NCBI RefSeq assembly: GCF_946477935.1
Contig: NZ_CAMLAC010000001.1
Location: 1-64,000 of the forward strand
Direction of reading: 5' to 3'
DNA length: 64,000 bases
DNA from: an uncultured Sphingomonas sp.
GTDB taxonomy: Bacteria; Pseudomonadota; Alphaproteobacteria; Sphingomonadales; Sphingomonadaceae
The number at the start of each line of letters is the position of its first letter. Positions within the stretch are counted from its first letter, which is position 1. Position numbers and translations under genes: made by a program. Under the pieces are notes generated by a model. That model made no database searches. It worked only from the letters and a program-made list of their open reading frames with translations, and was not told where the DNA came from. Of this stretch, positions 27,863-36,794 are shown piece after piece.

Positions 27863-28299
27863 GCGGCCGCATCCGCCTTCTGCTTGGCATTGTCGCGTGC
27901 TTCATCGCCGCGATCATCGGTGTGTTCGTGGGGCGGGCGCTACTTCCGCCACGTGCCCAGCCCGGCTCGGAGCTGCACGACGTGCTGCATCATAAGCTGG
28001 CGCTGGACGCCAACCAGGAAGCGCGACTTGAAGTGCTGGAGCAGCGTTTCGCCGTGCAGCGGCGCGCATTCGAGCTGGAATTGCGGGCGAACAATGCCCG
28101 GCTCGCTGAAGCGATCGAGGCCGAGCATGGCAACGGGCCGCGCGTCGCCGCAGCGGTCGACCAGAGCCACGCCGTCATGGGCGAGCTCCAGAAAGCGACG
28201 CTGGCGCACATCTTCGCCATGCGCCAGCTCTTGCGGCCCAATCAGACCGGCCAGTTCGATCAGGCCGTGGTGAAGGCGCTCACCGACGACGCACGTTGA
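27859..28299 (+). CDS. Periplasmic heavy-metal sensor (CnrX-like)
   Basis: N-terminal anchor; helical LHDVLHHKLALDANQEARLEVLEQRFAVQRRAFE; overlaps the upstream gene by ATGA. Confidence 0.75.
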   Translation: MSGRIRLLLGIVACFIAAIIGVFVGRALLPPRAQPGSELHDVLHHKLALDANQEARLEVLEQRFAVQRRAFELELRANNARLAEAIEAEHGNGPRVAAAVDQSHAVMGELQKATLAHIFAMRQLLRPNQTGQFDQAVVKALTDDAR

Positions 28300-28309
28300 G
28301 GTTCGGCGC

Positions 28310-28879
28310 GTGAGCCTCGACTGGACCACGCTTACGGACGGCGAGCTGGCGACCCTCAGCATCGCCGGGCGCGAAGCCGCCTTCGCCGAGATCATGCGCC
28401 GCCATCGGCAGTCAATCTTCCGCATGGTGCGCGCGTGCGTCGGCGAGGCCGACGAGGCGCTGGACCTTCTGCAGGAGACCTTCGTCGCGGCGCATCAGGC
28501 CCTGCCCCGCTACGACGGCGATCGATCGATGCGCGCGTGGCTATCGACGATCGCGATCAACAAGTGCCGCGATTGGGGGCGCAAGCGCACCGTGCGGCGC
28601 TTTCTGGCGTTCGCCGCACCGATCGGCCCGGAAGCCGAAGCCATTGCAGACGACCAGGTGGCGATCGACGACGCGACGGGCGACCGACAGGAACTCGACC
28701 GCGTGACGCGCGCCATTGCGGGCTTGCCGACCGCATTGAAGGAATCCTTGGTGCTGCGCACGATCGAGGGGTTGAGCCAGGCTGAAACCGCGGCAGTGTT
28801 GTCGATCAGCGAAAAGGCGGTAGAAACCCGCCTCTATCGCGCGCGATCGAAGTTGCTGGAGCGATTGGGCGGGCGCTGA
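28310..28879 (+). CDS. RNA polymerase ECF sigma factor (CnrH-like position)
   Basis: DEALDLLQETFVAAHQALPRYDGDRSMRAWLSTIAINKCRDWGRK; region 4 LSQAETAAVLSISEKAVETRLYRARSKL. Confidence 0.9.
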   Translation: MSLDWTTLTDGELATLSIAGREAAFAEIMRRHRQSIFRMVRACVGEADEALDLLQETFVAAHQALPRYDGDRSMRAWLSTIAINKCRDWGRKRTVRRFLAFAAPIGPEAEAIADDQVAIDDATGDRQELDRVTRAIAGLPTALKESLVLRTIEGLSQAETAAVLSISEKAVETRLYRARSKLLERLGGR

Positions 28880-28902
28880 GGGATAGCGCCCTGAGCTGCG
28901 TA
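28879..28902 (+). promoter_or_regulatory. ECF-type promoter motif copy E (AGGGAT-N13-GCGTA)
   Basis: agggat agcgccctgagct gcgta, immediately after the sigma gene and upstream of the multicopper oxidase gene. Confidence 0.75.
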
Positions 28903-28946
28903 TCAAGGCTAGAGGGACACTCCCGTTCGAGAGCCTTGAGGACCGT

Positions 28947-30980
28947 ATGAGCCGCACTATCGATCGCCGCCAGATGCTTCGCGGCGCCGCCCTTGCTGGC
29001 GGTGGCATGGCGCTGACCGCCTATATGCCCGCGTGGGCGCAGCCTGTCTCGGGCGGGATCGTCAAACCGCTGCCGACCGTCTCGGGCACTGACATCGCGC
29101 TGACGATCGACAGTTTCAGACTTCCCGTCGACGGCAAGTCGACGCCCGCAATCGGCGTCAACGGCACGGTGCCGGCCCCTCTCATTCGCTTGAAGGAGGG
29201 GCAAAAGGTCCGCCTCTCCGTCACCAACAATCTCGACGAGGACAGTTCGATCCACTGGCATGGGCTGCTCGTGCCGTTCGCGATGGACGGCGTGCCCGGC
29301 ATCAGCTTCCCCGGCATCAAGGCGCGCTCGACCTTCATCTACGAGTTCCCGATCATCCAGTCGGGCACCTACTGGTATCACAGCCATTCCGGCGAGCAGG
29401 AGCAGGGCGGACTTTACGGGCCGATCGTGATCGACCCGGCCGGTGCCGATCCGATCGCGTTCGACCGCGAGCATGTGATCGTGCTGTCCGACCACAGCCA
29501 GATGACCGGCGAGCAGATTTTCCGGAAGCTGAAGCAGATGGGCGGCGCCTATTTCAACTATCAGCGGCCGACCCTCGCGGGCTTGCTCGCGGGTCGGGAA
29601 ATGCCGCTCAAGGACCGGATCGAGTGGGGAAAGATGCGAATGGACCCCGCCGACATCGCCGACGTCACCGGCTCGACCTATACCTTCCTGGTCAACGGCT
29701 ACGGGCCGTATGACAACTGGACGGGGCTGTTCAAGCCGGGCGAGCGGGTCCGCTTGCGGATCATCAACGCCGCGGCGCAGACCAACTTCAACGTCCGCAT
29801 CCCCGACCTGCCGATGACCGTCGTGCAGGCCGATGGGCAGAATGTCCGTCCGGTGAAGATCGACGAGTTCCAGATCGGCGTTGCCGAGACGTTCGACGTG
29901 ATCGTGACGCCCGAGGACCGGGCCTACAGCTTCGTCTCCGAGGCTATCGATCGCTCCGGCATGGGCCGGGCGACGCTCGCCCCGCGTGAGGGGATGGTCG
30001 CCCCGGTCCCGCCGCTTCGTCCGCGCACGCTGCTGACCATGACCGATATGGGCATGGACATGGGGAGCATGGGCGGGATGCAGGGCATGTCCGGCATGAA
30101 GGACGAGAGCCCGGTCGCCACGCGCGGGCCGGACCCCACCTTGATGCAGAACGCCTCGCGCAATCTTTGGAAGCTGACGGGCTGGAAGGGGCCGACCGAT
30201 CACGGGACGGTCGCGGCAGGCGCAGCGATGGCGGGCATGTCCGGCATGTCGGGCATGGACCACAGCCAGATGGGCGGCGCTGTAATGCCCGGGATGGACC
30301 ATAGCCAAATGGCAGCGGGCGGTGCTGGCATGGCCGGCATGGACCATAGTGCCATGTCGGGCGGATCGGGCCAGGCTGGCGGCATGGCCGGGATGGACCA
30401 CGGGTCGGGTGGCGGCATGAACATGAACATGCGCGACCCGAAGAATGCGCCGGGCGTGAAGATGGGGCCGGGCGTGCAGACCATCTCCCCGATGCCGAAG
30501 GACCGTAGCGGTGAACCGCCCCAGGGTCTGGAGGGCCTGGATCACCGCGTCCTCACCTATCGCGACCTCGTTTCGCTCGCGCCCAACCCCGACGTGCGCG
30601 CGCCGTCGCGTCAGTTCGAGATCCATCTGACCGGTAACATGGAGCGCTACATGTGGGGCTTCGACGGGCAGAAGCTGAGCGATCCCGCCGACCCCATCCC
30701 GTTCCGCAAAGGCGAGCGGGCGCGGGTGACGTTGGTCAACGATACGATGATGCCGCACCCCATCCATCTCCACGGCCATTTCTTCGAGCTGGTGACGGGG
30801 CACGGCAATCATGCGCCGCGCAAGCACACCGTCAACGTGCCGCCTGGAGGCAAGATGACCTTTGATCTGACCGCCGATGCACCCGGCGATTGGGCGTTCC
30901 ACTGTCACAATCTCTACCACATGACCGCAGGCATGATGCGCGTCGTCACCGTTCGCCCGTTCGCGGGAGAGGCGGCATGA
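28947..30980 (+). CDS. copA: Copper-resistance multicopper oxidase CopA (periplasmic)
   Basis: Twin-arginine-like N-terminus; HWHGLLVPF, WYHSHSGEQEQGGLYGP, HPIHLHGHFFELV, HCHNLYHMTAGMM copper motifs; Met-rich insert. Confidence 0.95.
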   Translation: MSRTIDRRQMLRGAALAGGGMALTAYMPAWAQPVSGGIVKPLPTVSGTDIALTIDSFRLPVDGKSTPAIGVNGTVPAPLIRLKEGQKVRLSVTNNLDEDSSIHWHGLLVPFAMDGVPGISFPGIKARSTFIYEFPIIQSGTYWYHSHSGEQEQGGLYGPIVIDPAGADPIAFDREHVIVLSDHSQMTGEQIFRKLKQMGGAYFNYQRPTLAGLLAGREMPLKDRIEWGKMRMDPADIADVTGSTYTFLVNGYGPYDNWTGLFKPGERVRLRIINAAAQTNFNVRIPDLPMTVVQADGQNVRPVKIDEFQIGVAETFDVIVTPEDRAYSFVSEAIDRSGMGRATLAPREGMVAPVPPLRPRTLLTMTDMGMDMGSMGGMQGMSGMKDESPVATRGPDPTLMQNASRNLWKLTGWKGPTDHGTVAAGAAMAGMSGMSGMDHSQMGGAVMPGMDHSQMAAGGAGMAGMDHSAMSGGSGQAGGMAGMDHGSGGGMNMNMRDPKNAPGVKMGPGVQTISPMPKDRSGEPPQGLEGLDHRVLTYRDLVSLAPNPDVRAPSRQFEIHLTGNMERYMWGFDGQKLSDPADPIPFRKGERARVTLVNDTMMPHPIHLHGHFFELVTGHGNHAPRKHTVNVPPGGKMTFDLTADAPGDWAFHCHNLYHMTAGMMRVVTVRPFAGEAA

Positions 30981-32269
30981 ACCGGCTGACCGCGGCGCTC
31001 GCCGCCACCACCATGCTCGGCATCGCCGGTCCTGTCGCCGCTCAGTCGATGCAGGGCATGGATCATTCGGCAATGCCGGGCATGACCATGCCGATGCCTG
31101 CGAAAAAGAAGCCGGTGGTGAAGCCCACGGCCAAAGGCAAGCCGGCCAAGACTAGGTCAGCTCCTGCGAGGCGACCATCAGCTTCGACGACGAAACGCCG
31201 CGCCGCGCCAACGGCCGGCATGAATGGTATGGATCACGGGACCATGCCGGGCATGGATCACTCGTCTATGCCCGGCATGGACCATGCGGCTCCGCAGGGC
31301 TCACAGCAGGGCATGGAAGCCATGCCGGGGATGCAGATGCCCGGAAACGGCCAAACGGTCCCTCAGGGCTCCCAGCAGCCGATGCAGGGCATGGACCATT
31401 CGGCGATGCCGGGGATGACCATGCCAGCCGACCAGCACAGCGGCCACGACATGCAGGGCATGTCGGGAATGGCCGGAATGCCAGGCATGGCGGCCGATGG
31501 GGTGCAGCAGACTGGCACCGCGCTTCCCGCAGGAAACGCCCCCGCCCCGCCCCTGCCGACCGACCATGCGGCCGACAGCGTTTACGGCGCGGACGCGATG
31601 GCGATGGGTCGCCATCACCTTCAGCAGCATCACGGCGGTCAAAACTTCAGCCAGGTGCTATTGAACCTCGCTGAGTATCAATTCCGCAACGGTCGTGACG
31701 GCTATCGCTGGGATGGCGAGGCGTGGTTCGGGGGTGACATCAACCGCCTCTTCATCAAGTCTGAGGGCGAGGGAGCCTTCCGCGAGGGCATCGAGAGCGC
31801 CGAGGTGCAGGCGCTCTATAGCCGGACCATTGGCCCTTATTTCAATCTACAAGCGGGTGTCCGCCAGGATTTGGGGCCGTCCCCGAAACGCACCTATGCG
31901 ACCGTCGGGCTGGAGGGGCTGGCACCGGGCTTCTTCGAGCTAGAGGGCGCGGTATTCCTGTCCAACAAGGGCGACCTGCTAGGGCGGCTTGAGGGCTATT
32001 ACGACCAGCGCATCACCCAGCGGCTGATCCTGCAACCGCGCGCCGAGCTCAATTTCGCTGCGCAGGACGTGCCGGAAAACCGGATCGGATCGGGCCTATC
32101 CAACGCCGAGCTTGGATTGCGGCTGCGTTATGAGATCCGGCGCGAGTTCGCCCCCTATGTCGGCGTGTCATGGGATCGCCGCTTCGGCGACACCGCCCGC
32201 TACGCGCGCGCCGATGGGGATCGCGCAACGTCCAAGAGCATCGTCGCCGGCGTTCGTGTCTGGTTCTGA
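30977..32269 (+). CDS. copB: Copper resistance outer membrane protein CopB
   Basis: Met/His-rich N-terminus (MDHSAMPGM repeats), C-terminal CopB-like beta-barrel, ATGA overlap with the oxidase gene. Confidence 0.92.
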   Translation: MNRLTAALAATTMLGIAGPVAAQSMQGMDHSAMPGMTMPMPAKKKPVVKPTAKGKPAKTRSAPARRPSASTTKRRAAPTAGMNGMDHGTMPGMDHSSMPGMDHAAPQGSQQGMEAMPGMQMPGNGQTVPQGSQQPMQGMDHSAMPGMTMPADQHSGHDMQGMSGMAGMPGMAADGVQQTGTALPAGNAPAPPLPTDHAADSVYGADAMAMGRHHLQQHHGGQNFSQVLLNLAEYQFRNGRDGYRWDGEAWFGGDINRLFIKSEGEGAFREGIESAEVQALYSRTIGPYFNLQAGVRQDLGPSPKRTYATVGLEGLAPGFFELEGAVFLSNKGDLLGRLEGYYDQRITQRLILQPRAELNFAAQDVPENRIGSGLSNAELGLRLRYEIRREFAPYVGVSWDRRFGDTARYARADGDRATSKSIVAGVRVWF

Positions 32270-32272
32270 TCG

Positions 32273-32869
32273 ATGGAGGAACAGATGGCTCAAGACGGCA
32301 GGCGCTCGATAAGGCAGCACTTCCCGAGCCTGCCGTTCGTAGGCGCCCTGGCGATCGTCCTGGCGCTGGGCGCAGCCGCGTTTATCTACCTTGGCGTGTA
32401 TAACATCGCGGCCGACGAACCGCACACGCCGGCGGTCTATTCAATGCTCGAACGCCTGCGCGATCGGTCGATTGAGGCACGCGCGCGCGGCATAACACCC
32501 CCGGCCGATCTGGCATCGGCGCAGCGCGTGTCAGTCGGCGCGGGCCTTTACGGAGAAATGTGTTCCGGTTGCCATCTCGGCCCCGGCGTCGAGAAATCCG
32601 AGATGAGCCAGGGCCTCTATCCACAGGCGCCGGAACTCGCGCGCGCTCAAGATCTCACCCCCGCCCAGCAATTCTGGATCATCAAGCACGGGGTGAAGCT
32701 CAGCGCCATGCCGGCATGGGGCAAGACGCATCCCGACCCCCTAATTTGGAATATGGTCGCGTTCGTCCGCAAGCTCCCCGGCATGACGCCCGAACAGTAT
32801 AAGGCACTGGTCGCGAGCGCCCCGGCCGATCACGACGAGATGATGAAGGACATGCCGGGTATGAAGTGA
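32273..32869 (+). CDS. Membrane-anchored cytochrome c
   Basis: Single CSGCH heme motif, N-terminal TM. Confidence 0.82.
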   Translation: MEEQMAQDGRRSIRQHFPSLPFVGALAIVLALGAAAFIYLGVYNIAADEPHTPAVYSMLERLRDRSIEARARGITPPADLASAQRVSVGAGLYGEMCSGCHLGPGVEKSEMSQGLYPQAPELARAQDLTPAQQFWIIKHGVKLSAMPAWGKTHPDPLIWNMVAFVRKLPGMTPEQYKALVASAPADHDEMMKDMPGMK

Positions 32870-32894
32870 CCCCGGCGACGAGGTTGAGGGAGGA

Positions 32895-33632
32895 GTGGTT
32901 CTGAAAAGCGCGAAACTGAGGCTGCATCTACTCGCGAGCCGCACGCACAAATGGCTCGCGATCATCATCGGCGCGCAGCTCCTGCTATGGTTCGCAAGCG
33001 GCGCCCTGATGAGCTTCCTGCCGATCGATCGGGTGCATGGCGATCACCTCGTTGACCGCAAAGCCGCGGCGCCCCTTCCCCGCGGCAGCACGTTCGCCCC
33101 ACCATCGGCGATCGTAGGCGCAGCAGATGCGCCCATCGAGGCCATCACCTATCGCATGTGGCTTGGCCGCCCGGTCGCCGAGGTCGCGACAGCCAAGGGA
33201 ACGCGCCTGTTCGACGCCGCGACGGGCCAAGCGCTGCCAGCACCAACGGCTCGTGAGGCCGAGGAGATCGCGCGTTTGGCATGGCGTCGCGGTGCTCGAC
33301 CAGCGGCGAAGGTAGAGCGGATCGAGCGCGCCAGCCCCGAATATCGCGGCACGCTCCCCGCCTGGCGCGTCGCGTTCGCCGACCTCGATTCCACCCGCGT
33401 CTTTGTCGCGGCCGACACCGGTCGGATCTCGGCTGTCCGAACCGGCACTTGGCGGCTCTACGACTTCTTCTGGGGCCTTCACATCATGGATTGGACGAAT
33501 CACGAGAACTTCAACACGCCCTGGCTGCTCGCCTTCGCGATCGGTGGGCTTGCGCTTTGGTTAGGGGGGGCAGTGCTTCTCTACATGCGATGGCCCAAAA
33601 CGCGGCGTCGCAACATCGTGATCGAGGCATAA
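32895..33632 (+). CDS. PepSY-domain membrane protein
   Basis: HKWLAIIIGAQLLLWFASGALMSFLPIDRVHGDHL; C-terminal WGLHIMDWTNHENFNTPWLL. Confidence 0.75.
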   Translation: MVLKSAKLRLHLLASRTHKWLAIIIGAQLLLWFASGALMSFLPIDRVHGDHLVDRKAAAPLPRGSTFAPPSAIVGAADAPIEAITYRMWLGRPVAEVATAKGTRLFDAATGQALPAPTAREAEEIARLAWRRGARPAAKVERIERASPEYRGTLPAWRVAFADLDSTRVFVAADTGRISAVRTGTWRLYDFFWGLHIMDWTNHENFNTPWLLAFAIGGLALWLGGAVLLYMRWPKTRRRNIVIEA

Positions 33633-33713
33633 TATACGCGGCTCAGGAGCGTAGCCCTCGGAAATAAAGTCCTGTTTCCTGACAATTCCTCGCGCGTTCT
33701 AGCACCCCGGGTG

Positions 33714-33737
33714 AGGGATAGCCGCCTCGCACGCGTA
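33714..33737 (+). promoter_or_regulatory. ECF-type promoter motif copy F (AGGGAT-N13-GCGTA)
   Basis: agggat agccgcctcgcac gcgta, upstream of the DUF305 gene. Confidence 0.7.
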
Positions 33738-33765
33738 GAAGTCTTAGAACCCAAGGAGATCAATA

Positions 33766-34158
33766 ATGCGCTTCGCACCAACATTCGCAGCTTTGGCGCT
33801 GCTCGCCACGCCCGCCCTCGCGCAGCAGAGCGGCGGAATGCAGGGCATGAACCACGGTCAGATGGCCGGCATGAACCACGACGACATGGCGGGCATGATG
33901 GCCGGCAATCCCTACGGCCAGGCCGAGATGGACATGCATCAGAAGATGATGGCGGCCAAGCAGGGCGACGCGGCCGAAATGTGGACGCGCAAGATGATCG
34001 AGCATCACCGAGGCGCCATCGCCATGTCGCGCGTTGCGGTGCGTGACGCGCGCGACGCCGAGACCAAGCGCATGGCGCAGATGACGATCACGAAACAGGA
34101 AAAGGATATTGCCGAGCTGCAGGCGTGGCTCAGCAAGCACGGCAAGCGCCCGCAATAA
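33766..34158 (+). CDS. DUF305-domain protein
   Basis: DMHQKMMAAKQGDAAEMWTRKMIEHHRGAIAMSRVAV. Confidence 0.88.
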   Translation: MRFAPTFAALALLATPALAQQSGGMQGMNHGQMAGMNHDDMAGMMAGNPYGQAEMDMHQKMMAAKQGDAAEMWTRKMIEHHRGAIAMSRVAVRDARDAETKRMAQMTITKQEKDIAELQAWLSKHGKRPQ

Positions 34159-34168
34159 GGGAGCGCTG

Positions 34169-34218
34169 CCCCGCCCTGTCGATCCCCCTACCCCCCGGCA
34201 GGGCGGGGATTTCCTTTT
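34169..34218 (+). terminator. Intrinsic terminator-like hairpin
   Basis: CCCCGCCCTG ... CAGGGCGGGG perfect arms followed by atttcctttt. Confidence 0.6.
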
Positions 34219-34226
34219 AGGAGCTG

Positions 34227-34679
34227 ATGATGAAGAATGGTGTTCGTGGCGCCGTCGCCGCCTTGCTAATGACCATCCCAGCGGTCGCATCGGCCGCGGC
34301 CGACATCGCCATGCACCGCGATCCGGGTTGCGGCTGTTGCGAGAAATGGGCGGCGCAGGTGCGTCAGCAGTTCGGCCGCAAGGTCCAGATCATCGACGAT
34401 GATCGCCGTGAGGTGCTGCAGCGTAAGATCGGCCTGCCCGCTGACCTCGCGTCCTGCCATACCGCGATCATCGACGGCATCGCGTTTGAGGGACATGTCC
34501 CGATCGCAGACATGAAGCGCGCGCTGGCCCAGCATCCTAAAGGCGTGCGCGGCTTGGCCGTGGCCGGAATGCCGATGGGCTCACCGGGCATGGAGGTTCC
34601 CGGCATGAGAACCCAGCCCTATGACGTCATTGCGTTCGGTGCCGCTGGCCGGCGTGTCTTTGCTAGCCACGGCGCCTAA
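34227..34679 (+). CDS. DUF411-domain metal-binding protein
   Basis: MHRDPGCGCCEKWAAQVRQQF; DLASCHTAIIDGIAFEGHVP. Confidence 0.88.
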   Translation: MMKNGVRGAVAALLMTIPAVASAAADIAMHRDPGCGCCEKWAAQVRQQFGRKVQIIDDDRREVLQRKIGLPADLASCHTAIIDGIAFEGHVPIADMKRALAQHPKGVRGLAVAGMPMGSPGMEVPGMRTQPYDVIAFGAAGRRVFASHGA

Positions 34680-34792
34680 ACGACAGGTTGTCTTGTGAGC
34701 GGCAAATCTTCCCCGGCGCTTCATGCCGGCACTACGGCACCCGGCAAACCACCCGTATTGACCTCGGCGTTGACAATTGGGATAGTATCCGG

Positions 34793-35149
34793 GTGTTGAA
34801 AGCTCGTCTTTCTCTCTTGCTTCTTGTTGGAGCGTTGCTTGGCCTTTTGGGCCAAGGAATTGCGTATGCGGCCGGCCCATCGCTCTCACCCAAGATGGCG
34901 ATGAGCCATGTCACCCCATCCCGCATGGATTGCGCGGGTATGGCGACCCCGGATCCGTCATCGGAACACCCATGCAAAGGACTGACGCTGGCGTGTATCG
35001 CCCAAATGGGATGCGTTGTTCCCATGACGTTTGAGGAGCCGGCAAGAGTGCTGAAGCGCTCGATCGCATCTCAAATCGTTATCTGGCCTGCCAGCCGGGC
35101 ACTTGCCGGCCTCAACGTCGCTCCCGAGCCCGAACCGCCTACCGTTTGA
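34793..35149 (+). CDS. Exported hypothetical protein
   Basis: Signal-peptide-like LSLLLLVGALLGLLGQGIAYA; GTG/TTG start inferred. Confidence 0.45.
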   Translation: MLKARLSLLLLVGALLGLLGQGIAYAAGPSLSPKMAMSHVTPSRMDCAGMATPDPSSEHPCKGLTLACIAQMGCVVPMTFEEPARVLKRSIASQIVIWPASRALAGLNVAPEPEPPTV

Positions 35150-35231
35150 TCGAGTCAAGCCGTGTCAGGCTGCAGCCGTTCGCCGGTTGCGGCTCTGCCG
35201 ATTTTAAATCTCGATCAAATTGGAAAGTGAC

Positions 35232-35483
35232 ATGAAAACGTTCATCTTGGCGGTATTTGCCGCTAGCCTCGCCGCGTCGGCAGCGACGGCGGCCACATCT
35301 GAAAATAAAAGCAATGGTCATTGGGAGTGGCGTTCCAATTACCAGCCGGGCCCGCGGGCGCCGCTTCAAGCCCCACGTCGCGTATGGGTTACGGACGTTC
35401 CCCAGTCGAGCGCCTGCGTGTGCCCGATGATGGAACGCGGTCGCGACGCCTGCATGTCAATGAAGGGCGGCCAGTCAACTTAA
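35232..35483 (+). CDS. Small exported hypothetical protein
   Basis: Signal peptide MKTFILAVFAASLAASAATA; CVCPMM motif. Confidence 0.55.
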   Translation: MKTFILAVFAASLAASAATAATSENKSNGHWEWRSNYQPGPRAPLQAPRRVWVTDVPQSSACVCPMMERGRDACMSMKGGQST

Positions 35484-35503
35484 GCTGGCGAGCCTGAACA
35501 GGT

Positions 35504-35535
35504 GCCGGGCTCCGATCAACCATTTGGAGCCCGGC
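35504..35535. terminator. Hairpin upstream of cusC
   Basis: GCCGGGCTCC-N12-GGAGCCCGGC perfect 10-bp arms; no clear U-tract. Confidence 0.45.
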
Positions 35536-35564
35536 CATCATTATGACATGAAGGGACTAGAGGG

Positions 35565-36794
35565 ATGCGCGCATCCATGATGCTCGCGGTCGCCGCGCTC
35601 ACGACGAGCGCCGCGCACGCGCAGACACTTACCTATGACCAAGCGCTGCGCGATGCGGTTGCCAACGCCCCGGGAGCGGTTGCCGGTCGCGCGGGGGTCA
35701 GCGCCGCCCAAGCCGATGCACGTGCGGCGGGAAGCCTTCCGGACCCCCGTGTGTCGATCGGAATCGAGAATTATCCTGTCTCTGGGCCACCCGCCTTCTC
35801 CCTATCCAGAGACGACATGACGATGGGGCGTGTCGGTTTCCAACAGGACCTACCCAACCTTGCCAAGCGTCATGCCGCGCAAGCGCAGGCACGCGCCGTG
35901 ATCGCAACGGCAGAAGCATCGCAAGCGACCAAGCTCCGGGAGGTGCGATTGGGAGCGGGGCAGGCATGGATCGACCTTGCTTATGCCGAGCGTCGACTAG
36001 CTGCCCTCGACACCGTTCTGCTATTCCTTCGATCTCTCCCTTCCGCTGCGCGGGCCGCCGTGACGACCGGTTCGGTCCGCCCTGGTCAGACACTGACGAC
36101 CGATCAGGAGATCGCGGCACTCGACGACCGCCGCGACGAGTTGATGGCCGCCGTTGCGCGCGCCCGCGCGATGCTGGCTCGCTGGACCGGCGTATCGGCG
36201 CCCGAGATTGCCGGCGATATGCCCGCGATCGATCTGGCTCCGGCGCGGCTGCGGGACGCGCTCAGCCTTCACTCCGACATGGTTCTCGCCGAGGCCGGTA
36301 TTCAGCGCGCCCAGGCCGACGTGGATGCGGCGCGAGCGGAGAAGCGACCCGATTGGGGGGTAGAGGTAGCTTATCAACGCCGTGACCCCCGGTATGGCGA
36401 CATGGTGTCGGCGGGAGTTTCGATGAGCCTGCCGCTGTTCGCTCGATCGCGTCAGAACCCGCGCATCGAAGCCCGCAAATCCGCACAGGCGCAGGCCGAG
36501 GCCGCGCGCGAAGAAACCCGGCGCACATTGGCAGCCGATCTGGAGGCCGCGCTGGCGGACCACCAAATGCATCACAGCCAATGGCAGCGCGCGCGCGACG
36601 TGCTCCTTCCGCTCGCTCGGAAGCGAGCCGATCTGGAGATAGCGAGCTACTCTGCCGGTCGCGCGAGTCTTGCGGATGCCATCGAAGCCAAGACCGCGCT
36701 CGCCGACGCCGAGCTGACCGTGCTCGACCGTGAGGCGCTCGTCGCCGCAGACTCTGTCCGCCTCACCATTACCTTCGGGAGCGCCGATCGATGA
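35565..36794 (+). CDS. cusC: TolC-family outer membrane factor (CusC-like)
   Basis: Signal peptide and OEP-type repeats; first gene of an ATGA-coupled RND operon. Confidence 0.88.
   Translation: MRASMMLAVAALTTSAAHAQTLTYDQALRDAVANAPGAVAGRAGVSAAQADARAAGSLPDPRVSIGIENYPVSGPPAFSLSRDDMTMGRVGFQQDLPNLAKRHAAQAQARAVIATAEASQATKLREVRLGAGQAWIDLAYAERRLAALDTVLLFLRSLPSAARAAVTTGSVRPGQTLTTDQEIAALDDRRDELMAAVARARAMLARWTGVSAPEIAGDMPAIDLAPARLRDALSLHSDMVLAEAGIQRAQADVDAARAEKRPDWGVEVAYQRRDPRYGDMVSAGVSMSLPLFARSRQNPRIEARKSAQAQAEAAREETRRTLAADLEAALADHQMHHSQWQRARDVLLPLARKRADLEIASYSAGRASLADAIEAKTALADAELTVLDREALVAADSVRLTITFGSADR

Noticed and set aside
28806-31073. 755-aa minus-strand ORF antisense to the multicopper oxidase
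   Set aside because: Shadow ORF of high-GC coding DNA; the plus strand carries all copper oxidase motifs.
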